NCBI GenBank assembly: GCA_934501435.1
Contig: CAKSTW010000005.1
Location: 1 to 64,000, forward strand
Direction of reading: 5' to 3'
From: an uncultured Eubacteriales bacterium
GTDB taxonomy: Bacteria; Bacillota; Clostridia; Oscillospirales; UBA644
Length of the DNA: 64,000 bases
Positions 15,623 to 24,884 of the stretch are shown piece after piece. A program made the position numbers and the translations under genes. The notes beneath the pieces were generated by a model, which did no database searches, was not told the origin of the DNA, and saw only the letters and a list, made by a program, of their open reading frames with translations. How positions within the stretch are numbered: position 1 is the stretch's first letter; each line of letters begins with the position of its first letter.

Positions 15623-17104
15623 ATGACTCTGAACAGCCAGAACAAAACAGACAAAAATACTGTCGAACTTGTCATAACCGTCCCCGCAGACGAATTTGAC
15701 GCGGCAGTAGAAAGATCTTACAGGAAGAATATAACGAAAATGAACGTTCCGGGCTTCCGCAAGGGAAAGGCTCCGAGAAGAATGGTGGAAAAGATGTACG
15801 GCGCCGAAGTGTTCTATGACGACGCCATAAACGAAATTTATCCCGACGCTTACGAAGCGGCTGTCGCCGAAGCAAAGATCGAACCGGTCGACCGTGCTTC
15901 CGTCGAGATCGTTTCGGTTGACGAAAACGGTTTCAAATTCAAAGCGACCGTGACCGTAAAGCCTGAAGTCGAAATAAAGGACTATAAGGGAATCAAAGTC
16001 GAAAAGGACGCCGTTAAAGTGACCGCTGCCGAAGTCGACGCAGAGGTAAAGGCTTACCAGAAACGTCAGGGCAGACTTATCGACGCCGAAGAAGACGCCG
16101 TAACCAAAAAAGGCGACACCGTAACCTTCGATTTCGACGGCTATGTTGACGGCAAACAGTTTGACGGCGGCAAAGCGGAAGATTACGACCTCGTCCTCGG
16201 AAGCGGACAGTTTATCCCCGGTTTCGAAGATCAGATGATAGGCAAGAAAGCGGGCGAACAGTTCAGCGTAAACGTTAAGTTTCCCGAAGACTACCACGCG
16301 GAAGAACTCAGAGGCAAGGACGCCGAGTTCAAGATAAACCTCAAGGCGATAAGAACAGAAGAACTTCCCGAACTTGATGACGAGTTCGCAAAAGACGTCA
16401 GCGATTTCGACACTCTCAAAGAGTTTAAGGACGACATAAAGAAAAAGATCAAAGAAAGAAAAGAACAGGAAGCGGAATATAAAGTCGAAAAAGCGATTTC
16501 CGACAAACTCGCCGACCTTGTCAAAGCCGACATTCCGCAGTGTATGTTTGATACGGAGATCAACAGACAGCTTCAGGATTTCGAACAGCGTTTCGCGTCT
16601 CAGGGTCTTTCCCTCGAACAGTATATGAAATATACAGGCGCAACTCTCGACAGCCTTAAGAATATGTTCAGAGAGACCGCCGAAAGAGACGTAAAGACTC
16701 GTCTCGCGCTCGAAAAAATAGCCGAACTTGAAGGAATCGTCATCACCGACGCCGAAGTTGACGAAGAATATAACAAATATGCTTCCGAAATGGCTGTCGA
16801 AGTCGAAAAACTGAAGAACGACTATGTAACCGAGCAGATAATGAAAGACCTTACCGTAAGAAAGGCTTTCGAAGCGGTCAAAAACAACGCCGAAATAACC
16901 GAAAAGGCAGCCGCAAAGAAGACCGCGGCAAAGAAGACTTCCGAAAAGGCCGAAGAAAAACCCGCAGCCGAGAAGAAGCCCGCCGCAAAGAAAGCAGCGG
17001 AAAAGAAGACAGAACCCGCAGAGAAGAAACCCGCGGCAAAGAAAACTTCGACCGCCGCCAAAAAGCCCGCGGCAAAGAAGACCGCAGAAAAGAAAGCGGA
17101 ATAA
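15623..17104 (+). CDS. tig: Trigger factor with Lys/Ala-rich C-terminal tail
   Basis: The 493-residue ribosome-bound chaperone binds nascent chains at the exit tunnel. The N-terminal ribosome-binding domain contains NVPGFRKGKAPR near residue 43. The FKBP-type prolyl isomerase domain runs from about 160 to 245 (DTVTFDFDGYVDGK, GSGQFIPGFE). The C-terminal arm domain is helical to about residue 427. The last roughly 66 residues are extraordinary: repeats of KKPAAKK, KKTA and AEKK, resembling the tail of histone H1. Usual trigger factors are about 430 residues, so the tail is an add-on. Codon use in the tail matches the gene, arguing against a sequencing error. Confidence 0.97.
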   Translation: MTLNSQNKTDKNTVELVITVPADEFDAAVERSYRKNITKMNVPGFRKGKAPRRMVEKMYGAEVFYDDAINEIYPDAYEAAVAEAKIEPVDRASVEIVSVDENGFKFKATVTVKPEVEIKDYKGIKVEKDAVKVTAAEVDAEVKAYQKRQGRLIDAEEDAVTKKGDTVTFDFDGYVDGKQFDGGKAEDYDLVLGSGQFIPGFEDQMIGKKAGEQFSVNVKFPEDYHAEELRGKDAEFKINLKAIRTEELPELDDEFAKDVSDFDTLKEFKDDIKKKIKERKEQEAEYKVEKAISDKLADLVKADIPQCMFDTEINRQLQDFEQRFASQGLSLEQYMKYTGATLDSLKNMFRETAERDVKTRLALEKIAELEGIVITDAEVDEEYNKYASEMAVEVEKLKNDYVTEQIMKDLTVRKAFEAVKNNAEITEKAAAKKTAAKKTSEKAEEKPAAEKKPAAKKAAEKKTEPAEKKPAAKKTSTAAKKPAAKKTAEKKAE

Positions 17105-17180
17105 GGTCTGAATTAAAAGACCCCGAAAAGTCAATAATCAAACCGTCGGAAACAGGGCGGTATCCGAAAATATAAAAATA

Positions 17181-17216
17181 CTGCCGCAAGATGGTTTCAT
17201 TTTGCGGCAGGTTTTC
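17181..17216 (+). terminator. Terminator between tig and clpP
   Basis: CTGCCGCAA (17181-17189) pairs with TTGCGGCAG (17202-17210) around a 12-nt loop, followed by GTTTTC. The weak T-run suggests partial readthrough. A TATAAT at 17219-17224 just after it may start a separate clpP transcript. Confidence 0.6.
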
Positions 17217-17243
17217 ACTATAATAAAGAAATGAGGCAGAATT

Positions 17244-17831
17244 ATGGAAATGAATTTAGTCCCCATGGTAGTTCAGCAGACCAGCAGAGGCGAACGCTCC
17301 TATGATATTTTTTCAAGACTTCTCAACGACCGTATAATCTTCCTTGCGGATCAGGTAAACGACGTTACCGCAAGCCTTGTCGTTGCCCAGCTTCTTTATC
17401 TTGAGTCGGAAGATCCCGATAAGGATATAAGTCTTTATATAAACAGCCCCGGAGGCTCGATAACTTCGGGCATGGCAATTTACGACACCATGCAGTATAT
17501 CAAATGCGACGTTTCCACTATCTGCGTCGGAATGGCTGCGTCTATGGGCGCGTTTTTGCTTTCTTCGGGCGCAAAGGGCAAGAGATACGCTCTTCCGAAC
17601 AGCGAAATTATGATCCATCAGCCCCTCGGCGGATTTCAGGGGCAGGCGACCGATATAAAGATACACGCCGACAGGATAATCAAAATAAAGAAAGATCTGA
17701 ACGAAATTCTTTCGAAAAATACGGGTCAGCCTCTTGAAATAATCGAGAGAGACACCGAAAGAGATAACTTTATGACTGCCGAGGACGCTCTTAAATACGG
17801 GCTTGTCGATAGAGTAATAGAAAAGAGATAA
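17244..17831 (+). CDS. clpP: ATP-dependent Clp protease proteolytic subunit
   Basis: The 195-residue serine peptidase is of standard length. It forms the tetradecameric chamber that degrades proteins unfolded by ClpX. The nucleophile is S100 in GMAASMGAF and the histidine is H125 in MIHQPLGG, with the usual aspartate in the C-terminal third. NSPGGSITSGMAIYDTMQ is the conserved substrate-binding strand. The start has a GAGG-type site. It is followed three bases later by clpX, and tig-clpP-clpX is a common gene order. Confidence 0.98.
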   Translation: MEMNLVPMVVQQTSRGERSYDIFSRLLNDRIIFLADQVNDVTASLVVAQLLYLESEDPDKDISLYINSPGGSITSGMAIYDTMQYIKCDVSTICVGMAASMGAFLLSSGAKGKRYALPNSEIMIHQPLGGFQGQATDIKIHADRIIKIKKDLNEILSKNTGQPLEIIERDTERDNFMTAEDALKYGLVDRVIEKR

Positions 17832-17834
17832 TCT

Positions 17835-19085
17835 ATGGAAAAAGAAACCAGACCTCCGGTCTGCCAGTGCTCCTTCTGCGGGTATGTCAATACCGGAATG
17901 GACAGAATAATGATCTCCGGGATCGACAGCAACGTGTATATCTGCAGCGAGTGCGTCGAACTTTGCAAGGAGCATCTCGAAGCGCTTTACCCTCCGTCGA
18001 AAACCGACGGAAAAAAGGACTTCATTCCCGAAATGAAGACGCCGGAAGAGATAAAAAAAGTCCTCGACGCTTACGTTATCGGACAGGACGAGGCGAAGAT
18101 TGCGCTTTCCGTTGCGGTCTACAATCACTATAAACGAATCCTTTCGGCGGAAGACAAAAACGACGACGTCGAAATAACCAAGAGCAACGTTTTGCTTTTG
18201 GGACCCACGGGTTCGGGAAAAACGCTGCTTGCTCAGGTCTTGGCAAAGACCCTTAACGTGCCTTTTGCGATAGCGGACGCCACGACCCTCACCGAAGCGG
18301 GATATGTCGGCGAAGACGTCGAAAATATTCTTCTGAGGCTTATTCAGGCGGCGGACGGAGACGTCGAGGCTGCCGAAAAGGGAATAATCTATGTCGATGA
18401 GATAGACAAAATTTCACGCAGAAGCGAAAACCCGTCGATAACACGCGACGTTTCGGGCGAGGGCGTTCAGCAGGCTCTTCTCAAAATACTTGAGGGGACT
18501 GTCGCAAACGTTCCCCCGCAGGGCGGAAGAAAACACCCGAATCAGGAATATATTCCGATAAACACAAAGAATATTCTCTTTATCTGCGGCGGCGCGTTTT
18601 CGGGTATCGAAGACATCATAAAGAAACGTATGTCGGGGAACACCATGGGCTTCGGCGGAAACGTCAAAAGCAAAAAGGAAGACGATATCTCCGCTCTTCT
18701 TCACGAATGTGAGTCGAAAGATATCGTAAAGTACGGACTTATCCCCGAACTTGTCGGACGTCTCCCGGTCGTCGTTTCAGTCGATAAACTCGATAAAGAC
18801 GCGCTTGTCAAAATCCTGACAGAGCCGAAAAACAGCCTTATAAAGCAGTATGAAAAACTTTTCATGCTCGACGGGATAACCCTTACCTTCACTCCCGACG
18901 CCATTGAAAGAATCGCCGAAATGGCGGTCGAAAAAAATACGGGGGCGAGAGGGCTTCGCGCAATTGTCGAAAAGATAATGACTCCGCTGATGTTCAAGTC
19001 TCCTTCCCGTAAGGATATCAGGACGATAACGATAAACGCAGACTATATAAACGGAAAAGCAGACGACGCCGAAGTCGTTGCATAA
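17835..19085 (+). CDS. clpX: ATP-dependent Clp protease ATP-binding subunit
   Basis: The 416-residue AAA+ unfoldase feeds substrates to ClpP. An N-terminal zinc-binding dimerisation domain has four cysteines (CSFCGY and CSECVELC). Walker A is GPTGSGKT (123-130) and Walker B reads IIYVDEIDKI. The pore loop region is GYVGEDVENIL, and the ClpP-contacting IGF-type loop appears in the MGFGGNVKSK area. A C-terminal AAA lid ends the protein. Length is normal. A strong terminator follows directly. Confidence 0.98.
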   Translation: MEKETRPPVCQCSFCGYVNTGMDRIMISGIDSNVYICSECVELCKEHLEALYPPSKTDGKKDFIPEMKTPEEIKKVLDAYVIGQDEAKIALSVAVYNHYKRILSAEDKNDDVEITKSNVLLLGPTGSGKTLLAQVLAKTLNVPFAIADATTLTEAGYVGEDVENILLRLIQAADGDVEAAEKGIIYVDEIDKISRRSENPSITRDVSGEGVQQALLKILEGTVANVPPQGGRKHPNQEYIPINTKNILFICGGAFSGIEDIIKKRMSGNTMGFGGNVKSKKEDDISALLHECESKDIVKYGLIPELVGRLPVVVSVDKLDKDALVKILTEPKNSLIKQYEKLFMLDGITLTFTPDAIERIAEMAVEKNTGARGLRAIVEKIMTPLMFKSPSRKDIRTITINADYINGKADDAEVVA

Positions 19086-19109
19086 AAAGGGGCGGAAGCC
19101 CCTTTTTTT
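19085..19109 (+). terminator. Terminator after clpX
   Basis: AAAAGGGGC and GCCCCTTTT form a 9-bp stem around GGAA and run into T7. Confidence 0.9.
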
Positions 19110-19114
19110 ATGTC

Positions 19115-19143
19115 TTGATATTTTCCCCGAAATATGTTACAAT
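19115..19143 (+). promoter_or_regulatory. Promoter upstream of the EEP-family gene
   Basis: TTGATA, a 17-bp spacer and TACAAT, about 24 bp before the gene start. Confidence 0.65.
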
Positions 19144-19166
19144 AAAGAAAAACGGCGAGGTGCACA

Positions 19167-20237
19167 GTGAAAAAGATATTGAAACTTTTAACGTCGGTCA
19201 TAAGTTTTGTCCTTATTGTCGCAGTCGTTTATGTCTGCTACGTTTTCTTCTCCTATTCGAGAATCGAAGATAACAAAAGCCTTGCGGTTTCGGGCGCGGG
19301 AAACGCCGAAACGCTCAAAAGCGGAAAAGAATATACCGTTGCAACCAGAAACCTCGGTTTCGGAGCGTATACCGCCGATTTTACCTTCTTTATGGACGGC
19401 GGTAAAGAATCGTGGGCAAGGAGCGCCGAAAGCGTTAAAAACTGCATAGAAAACGCGACGAAAGAGACCGTCGCCTGCGACCCCGACTTTATTCTTTTTC
19501 AGGAGGTCGACACAAACTCCACACGGTCGTATCACATAGACGAAAGGCAGATGATAACGTCGGCGCTTTCGGAATATTCGGGCGTTTTTGCCGAAAACTA
19601 TCATTCGGCGTTTCTGATGTATCCCTTAACGCAGCCGCACGGTTCGTCGAACAGCGGAATGCTTACTCTTTCAAAATATAAAATCTCTTCGGCTCTTCGC
19701 CGCAGTCTTCCGATTTCCGAGAGTTTTTCCAAATTTCTCGATCTTGACCGCTGCTATTCGGTGTCGAGAATTCCCGTTGAAAACGGCAAAGAACTTGTTC
19801 TTATAAACGTCCATCTTTCGGCTTACGGCGGAAGCGACGAAATAAGAAAAGCGCAGATGACAATGCTCTTTAACGAGATAAAGGACGATTACGAAAAGGG
19901 TAACTATGTCGTCTGCGGCGGCGACTATAACCACGATTTCACCGGTACGTCAACGCAGAAACTCAACGGCGGCGAGACCGTCGATTTCGGCTGGGCGCAG
20001 CCTTTTCCCGACGACCTGCTGCCCGGCTGCATAGTCCGCGCCGACAACTATACCGACGGAAAGACCGAACCGACCTGCCGCGACTGCGATATTCCTTATA
20101 AAGAGGGAAATTTCACAATAATCGTCGACGGTTTTCTTGTCAGCAAAAACGTCGAAATAACCTATCTTGAAAACGTTCAGACGGGCTTTGCATATTCCGA
20201 CCATAACCCCGTCGTTATGAAATTTCTTCTCAAATAG
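19167..20237 (+). CDS. Membrane-anchored endonuclease/exonuclease/phosphatase family protein
   Basis: The 356-residue protein has one N-terminal hydrophobic helix (about 8-30), which places the catalytic domain outside the membrane. The EEP (DNase I-like) fold is indicated by TRNLGFGAY near residue 60, FILFQEVDTNS near 108, INVHLSAYGG, VCGGDYNHDF near 250 and SDHNPVVMKF at the end, covering the usual metal and catalytic residues. Substrates of the family range from nucleic acids to phosphoinositides and sphingomyelin; none can be chosen here. The start codon is GTG, behind GGCGAGG. The PHP phosphatase follows after 9 bp. Confidence 0.85.
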   Translation: MKKILKLLTSVISFVLIVAVVYVCYVFFSYSRIEDNKSLAVSGAGNAETLKSGKEYTVATRNLGFGAYTADFTFFMDGGKESWARSAESVKNCIENATKETVACDPDFILFQEVDTNSTRSYHIDERQMITSALSEYSGVFAENYHSAFLMYPLTQPHGSSNSGMLTLSKYKISSALRRSLPISESFSKFLDLDRCYSVSRIPVENGKELVLINVHLSAYGGSDEIRKAQMTMLFNEIKDDYEKGNYVVCGGDYNHDFTGTSTQKLNGGETVDFGWAQPFPDDLLPGCIVRADNYTDGKTEPTCRDCDIPYKEGNFTIIVDGFLVSKNVEITYLENVQTGFAYSDHNPVVMKFLLK

Positions 20238-20246
20238 AGGCATTTA

Positions 20247-21017
20247 ATGAAAGTAAACCTGCACACCCACACCTATCTCTGCAACCACGCCGACGGCACT
20301 CCCCGCGAATATGTCGAAACGGCGATAAAAAACGGACTTTCCGTCCTCGGCTTTTCCGACCACGTTCCGTATCCTTTCCCCGACGGCTATTTTTCGGGAT
20401 ACCGGATGACCGTTTCCGAAACCGAAAAATATTATAGCGAAATTTCGGCTCTCCGGGACGAATATAGGGATAAAATAAAAATTTTTATCGGTTATGAGGC
20501 GGAATATTACCCGAAGCACTTCGACGCGATGATAAAGAATATTTCGCGGTTTGAATGCGACTATCTTATCCTCGGTCAGCATTTTACCGCGAACGAATAC
20601 GACGGCACGCACACTTCGTGTCTTACCGACAATAAAAGCCTGATGACGGCTTATGCCGATCAACTCTGCGAAGCTATGGATACGGGAATGTTTTCGTATA
20701 TCGCTCATCCCGATATCATAGGATATCGCGGCGACGTGGATTTCTATATGAGCGAGGCTCTTCGTATCTGCGAATACGCGAAGGACAGAGGTATCCCGCT
20801 CGAACTTAACCTTCTGGGACTTTCCGAAAACCGCGGTTACCCATATACGGAATTCTGGAAAGCGGCCGCAAAAACAGGGAACAAAGTCGTCGTCGGCTGC
20901 GACGCTCATAATGCCGAAAGAGTCGGCGACCCGTCCGAAATAAACCTTGCCGGAAAATATCTGTCGCAGTTCGGGATAATCCCGACCGAAGATGTAAAAC
21001 TTATAAAAATATCATAA
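20247..21017 (+). CDS. PHP-domain histidinol-phosphatase family protein
   Basis: The 256-residue PHP metallophosphatase resembles HisJ/HisK histidinol-phosphatases. LHTHTYLCNHADGT at the N-terminus gives the first metal ligands. FSDHVPYPFPDG and GYEAEYYP follow, then AHPDIIGY and CDAHNAE near the end. No his genes are in the window, so its role in histidine synthesis is inferred only from family. It shares a transcript with the upstream EEP gene and is followed by a terminator. Confidence 0.82.
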   Translation: MKVNLHTHTYLCNHADGTPREYVETAIKNGLSVLGFSDHVPYPFPDGYFSGYRMTVSETEKYYSEISALRDEYRDKIKIFIGYEAEYYPKHFDAMIKNISRFECDYLILGQHFTANEYDGTHTSCLTDNKSLMTAYADQLCEAMDTGMFSYIAHPDIIGYRGDVDFYMSEALRICEYAKDRGIPLELNLLGLSENRGYPYTEFWKAAAKTGNKVVVGCDAHNAERVGDPSEINLAGKYLSQFGIIPTEDVKLIKIS

Positions 21018-21021
21018 AAAG

Positions 21022-21045
21022 CTGCGGAAATTTTCCGCAGTTTTT
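21022..21045 (+). terminator. Terminator before the sulfotransferase operon
   Basis: CTGCGGAA and TTCCGCAG form an 8-bp stem with a 3-nt loop, followed by T5. It isolates the downstream sulfonation operon from the PHP gene. Confidence 0.85.
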
Positions 21046-21047
21046 AC

Positions 21048-21076
21048 TATACATCCGTATGTATTTATGTTATAAT
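21048..21076 (+). promoter_or_regulatory. Promoter of the sulfotransferase-cysD-cysNC operon
   Basis: A perfect TATAAT with an upstream TG (extended -10) and a poor -35 (TATACA) at 17-bp spacing. The start site would be near 21083, 19 bp before the first gene. Confidence 0.6.
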
Positions 21077-21101
21077 ATTTTAACGGAAGGAGGGCTTCTT
21101 T

Positions 21102-22217
21102 ATGAAAGATATGGATAAAAAAGAACATCTCATAATACTTTCCCATCCGCTGTGTATAACGCGCCTTGACGTTATCGTCGGTCTCCTGCGAAACGAAAAA
21201 AATATTAAACCGCGCTGTATTCCGCAGATAATCGCGGCTTTCGCCATGGCTTTAATAACGCTTCCCGCCGTACTTTTCGAGGGATTTTTTAACCGCCGCG
21301 CAAAAAATATGCGGGGACCTGTTTTTATTATGGGGCATTGGCGGAGCGGGACGACCCTCGTGCAGTATCTTATGGCTCAGGATAAACAGTTCGGCAATTT
21401 CGACCCCGTTTTCACCTTTTCCTATAATTATTATCATCTTCTCGGCTGGCTCTTTCATTTCCTGACAAAGGGGCAGCTTTCCGAAACGCGTCCGCAGGAT
21501 AATATGCGGCTGTCGCTTGATTTGCCGCTTGAGGAATATATGGTTTTTGCGAATATCGAAAAGGATTCGCTTTATCCGGTGAACTATTTTCCGCAGTCGT
21601 TCGATCGGTATATGAACAATTCCTACTGGCAGGATCTGCCCGCAAAAAAAGCGGAAAAACTCAAGAAAAAATACGACCGTATGCTCGGAAAATGCACCCG
21701 ACATAACGCAGGCAAACGTCTGCTTCTCAAAAGCCCCGACAACACCGGCAGGATACTTCCGCTTTACGAAATGTATCCCGACGCGAAATTTATCAATATT
21801 TACAGAAATCCCTACACCGTTATCCGCTCGACCCTGCATCTGTATGAAAGCACTTTTTCGATGTGGGCGCTGCAGGAAACTCTGCCAAGGGAAAAACTTG
21901 AGAATTCAATAATTGAAAATTTTGCCAGAATGTATGAGAATTATTTCGCGGCGATTGAAAAAATGCCCGAAAATTCGGTTTACGAGATCCGTTTCGAAGA
22001 CTTTGAAAAAGACCCCGTTCCGTATCTTAAAGAGGCTTATTCCGTATTGGGTCTTGACGGTTTTGAAGAGGCGAAAGAGGGCTTCGAAAGGTACATGAAA
22101 GAGGAAGAGGGATATAAAAAGAATAAGTTCGATTATCCCGACGGGCTCAAGCGGAAGATAAACGCGCGGCTCGGCTTTTATTTCGAACATTACGGTTACC
22201 CCATGGAGGAAGTGTAA
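21102..22217 (+). CDS. PAPS-dependent sulfotransferase (Sulfotransfer_3-like)
   Basis: The 371-residue enzyme is predicted to move the sulfonate group of PAPS to an acceptor. The 5'-phosphosulfate loop is GHWRSGTTLVQYL (about 79-90). LLLKSPDNTGRI (207-218) is the conserved central strand. IYRNPYTVIRST (233-244) is the 3'-phosphate motif, with R235 and S243. A hydrophobic stretch at about 43-60 (IIAAFAMALITLPAVLF) suggests membrane association. The next two genes make PAPS, and the stop codon abuts the cysD start. That strongly supports a sulfonation system rather than sulfate assimilation. The acceptor (lipid, sterol, glycan or small molecule) cannot be read from sequence. GGAGG precedes the start. 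Confidence 0.9.
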   Translation: MKDMDKKEHLIILSHPLCITRLDVIVGLLRNEKNIKPRCIPQIIAAFAMALITLPAVLFEGFFNRRAKNMRGPVFIMGHWRSGTTLVQYLMAQDKQFGNFDPVFTFSYNYYHLLGWLFHFLTKGQLSETRPQDNMRLSLDLPLEEYMVFANIEKDSLYPVNYFPQSFDRYMNNSYWQDLPAKKAEKLKKKYDRMLGKCTRHNAGKRLLLKSPDNTGRILPLYEMYPDAKFINIYRNPYTVIRSTLHLYESTFSMWALQETLPREKLENSIIENFARMYENYFAAIEKMPENSVYEIRFEDFEKDPVPYLKEAYSVLGLDGFEEAKEGFERYMKEEEGYKKNKFDYPDGLKRKINARLGFYFEHYGYPMEEV

Positions 22218-23108
22218 ATGACGCATCTCGACAGACTCGAAGCCGAGGCAATATACATTTTCCGCGAAGTCGCGGCGCTGTGCGAAAACCCTGTCATGCT
22301 CTATTCGATAGGAAAGGACAGTTCCGTAATGCTCCGCCTTGCGAAAAAGGCTTTTTATCCCGAAAAAATACCGTTTCCGCTCCTGCATATAGATACGACG
22401 TGGAAATTCCGCGAGATGATAGAATTCCGCGAAAATATAAGGAAAAATGAAGATATAAATCTGATCGTATATACAAACGAAGAGGGCTTGAAATCGGGTC
22501 TCAATCCTTTTGACGGCGGCAGCGCGTATACCGATATAATGAAAACGCAGGCTCTCCGCGCAGCCCTTGACAAATACGGCTTTACCGCGGCGTTCGGCGG
22601 AGGCAGGCGCGACGAGGAAAAATCGCGCTCAAAGGAACGGATCTTTTCTTTTCGTAACGCAAACCATGCATGGGATCCGAAAAATCAGAGACCCGAATTC
22701 CGGAAACTTTACAATACCCACATAAACAAAGGTGAAAGCATAAGAATTTTTCCCCTGTCCAACTGGACGGAAATTGATATCTGGGAATATATAAAACGCG
22801 AAAAGATAGACGTAGTGCCCTTGTATTTTGCAAAAGAGCGCCCGATAATAAAACGCGACGGTATGCTTATTATGGTCGATGACGACCGTCTTAAACTGCG
22901 TCCGGGCGAAAAAGCGGAAATGAAAAAAGTCAGGTTCCGCACTCTCGGCTGCTATCCGCTTACCGGGGCGATAGAATCGGAGGCGGACACGGTTGATAAG
23001 ATAATCGGAGAAATAAGGAAAGCCACGACTTCCGAGCGCTCGGGCAGGCTTATCGACCTTGAAATGTCGTCCGTTATGGAACGCAGAAAAAAGGAGGGGT
23101 ATTTTTAA
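22218..23108 (+). CDS. cysD: Sulfate adenylyltransferase small subunit
   Basis: The 296-residue subunit adenylates sulfate to APS together with CysN. The PP-loop is SIGKDS (30-35), which binds ATP. HIDTTWKF, FGGGRRDEEKSRSKER and RNANHAWDPKNQRPE are the conserved CysD blocks, and LGCYPLTGAIES lies near the end. Length is normal. Its start directly follows the sulfotransferase stop and its stop overlaps the cysNC start, so the three genes are translationally linked. Confidence 0.96.
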   Translation: MTHLDRLEAEAIYIFREVAALCENPVMLYSIGKDSSVMLRLAKKAFYPEKIPFPLLHIDTTWKFREMIEFRENIRKNEDINLIVYTNEEGLKSGLNPFDGGSAYTDIMKTQALRAALDKYGFTAAFGGGRRDEEKSRSKERIFSFRNANHAWDPKNQRPEFRKLYNTHINKGESIRIFPLSNWTEIDIWEYIKREKIDVVPLYFAKERPIIKRDGMLIMVDDDRLKLRPGEKAEMKKVRFRTLGCYPLTGAIESEADTVDKIIGEIRKATTSERSGRLIDLEMSSVMERRKKEGYF

Positions 23109-24880
23109 TGCGCGAACTTCTGAAGATAGTAACCTGCGGAAGCGTCGACGACGGAAAATCCACCCTTATCGGACATCTTATGTATAATATCCGCGCGGTC
23201 TTTACCGACCAGCAGGCTGAACTTGAACAGGTGAAAAAGAATACGGGAGCGTCCGACCTCGACTATTCGCTTTTACTCGACGGACTTGAGGCAGAAAGGG
23301 AGCAGGGGATAACGATAGACGTCGCGTACCGCTATTTTTCGACCCCGAAAAGAAGTTTTATAATCGCCGACTGTCCCGGACACAGCGAATATACCCGGAA
23401 TATGGCGGTCGGAGCGTCTTTTGCGGACATCGCCGTAATTCTTGTCGACGCGACGAAAGGCGTTCTTCCACAGACCCTGCGGCATTATAAGATATGTTCG
23501 CTTATGGGAATAAAAAATTTTGTTTTCGCCGTAAATAAAATGGATCTTGTCGGCTACGATAAAAAAGTTTTCGACGGCGTTGTTTGCGGTTGCGGAGAAA
23601 ATAAAAACTGCCTGTTTTTGCCTGTCTCCGCGAAAATCGGGGATAATATCACGTCTTTGAGCGAGAATATGAAATGGTATAAAGGGCCGTGTCTTCTCGA
23701 TTTTCTTGAGAACTTCGATACCGAAAAAAACGAAGAACAGGGCTTTGTTCTTCCCGTTCAGAGAGTCTCGAAGACCGTTTCTGGTCTTCGCGGCTATCAG
23801 GGAAGCGTCGAAAGCGGCAGTATAAACGAGGGGGACGAAATAACGGTCTTTCCGAGCAGGCAAACCTCGACGGTAAAGGAACTTTTCTGCGGCGACAGGA
23901 AAACAGACGCCGTTTTTTGCGGAAATCAGGTTACGGTCTCCCTTGCGGACGATATAGATATTTCGCGCGGCTGCGTTATCGTTTCGGGAACCGAACCTAA
24001 AACGGCGACGAATTTCAGAGCAACGGTCGTCTTTTTTGACGACGAGCCTCTGAGCCTCGGAAAAAGTTATTTTCTGAAAATGGGGACGGCTGAAACGCCT
24101 GCGGCGATCACATCTTTTGACGATTTGCGGGAGCGCGCTCTCAAAAACGATATTGCGGACTGCACCGTCTCAACGTCGTCGGCAGTCGTTGCGGACGTCT
24201 TTTCCGCGCATAAAAGTCTCGGGGAGTTTATCCTTATAAACCGTCAGACAAACGCTACCGCAGCGTGCGGCGTTATTACGGAAATCCTTGATTCCGACTA
24301 TATTTATCCCGCAGTTTTGAGCGTGGACCGCGAAATGCGTGCGGCGCAGAAAAACCAGAAACCGTTTACTCTGTGGCTTACCGGGCTTCCCGCGTCGGGC
24401 AAAACGACTGTTGCCGATCTTGTTGAGAAAAAACTGTTTTCTCTCGGAAAACACAGTATGTGTCTTGACGGGGACAATCTCCGCACGGGACTTTGCCGGG
24501 ATCTCGGTTTTTCTCCGTCCGACCGCGCCGAAAACGTGCGCAGGGCCGCGGAAACGGCGAAAATTCTGAACGACGCGGGAATTATTTCGATAGTATCCCT
24601 TGTTTCTCCCGTCGAAAAAGACAGAAAAAATGCCGCCGATATTATAGGCGACGGTTTTATCTCTGTTTATGTCAGGGCTTCTGCCGAAATCTGCCGCAGC
24701 CGCGATAAAAAAGGTTACTATGAAAAAGCCTCTTCGGGAATAATAAAGAATTTTACCGGGGTTTCTTCGGGCTACGAACCGCCCGAAAATCCGGACATAA
24801 TTCTCGACACCGAGCGGCTTTCGCCGAAAGCCTGTTGCGAAGCCGTAATTAACCTTCTTAAAGCGCGTAATTTGATATAA
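23108..24880 (+). CDS. cysNC: Bifunctional CysN-CysC: ATP sulfurylase GTPase subunit fused to APS kinase
   Basis: The 590-residue fusion has two parts. Residues 1 to about 405 form the EF-Tu-like GTPase that powers CysD: G1 GSVDDGKST (11-19), G3 DCPGH (88-92) and G4 NKMD (143-146). From about 420 comes APS kinase, with Walker A GLPASGKTT (426-434), DGDNLRTGL, and IKNFTGVSSGYEPPENPDI near the end. Together with CysD it converts sulfate and ATP to PAPS, the donor for the upstream sulfotransferase. No PAPS reductase or sulfite reductase gene is near, so the operon seems dedicated to sulfonation. Confidence 0.96.
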   Translation: MRELLKIVTCGSVDDGKSTLIGHLMYNIRAVFTDQQAELEQVKKNTGASDLDYSLLLDGLEAEREQGITIDVAYRYFSTPKRSFIIADCPGHSEYTRNMAVGASFADIAVILVDATKGVLPQTLRHYKICSLMGIKNFVFAVNKMDLVGYDKKVFDGVVCGCGENKNCLFLPVSAKIGDNITSLSENMKWYKGPCLLDFLENFDTEKNEEQGFVLPVQRVSKTVSGLRGYQGSVESGSINEGDEITVFPSRQTSTVKELFCGDRKTDAVFCGNQVTVSLADDIDISRGCVIVSGTEPKTATNFRATVVFFDDEPLSLGKSYFLKMGTAETPAAITSFDDLRERALKNDIADCTVSTSSAVVADVFSAHKSLGEFILINRQTNATAACGVITEILDSDYIYPAVLSVDREMRAAQKNQKPFTLWLTGLPASGKTTVADLVEKKLFSLGKHSMCLDGDNLRTGLCRDLGFSPSDRAENVRRAAETAKILNDAGIISIVSLVSPVEKDRKNAADIIGDGFISVYVRASAEICRSRDKKGYYEKASSGIIKNFTGVSSGYEPPENPDIILDTERLSPKACCEAVINLLKARNLI

Positions 24881-24884
24881 AATA

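Noticed and set aside
15467..17134. Long minus-strand open frame of 555 codons opposite tig
   Set aside because: It is the mirror of the trigger factor gene. The product is a Phe/Leu/Cys/Gly-rich sequence caused by complementary codons (GAA/TTC, AAG/CTT), without ribosome site or family resemblance.
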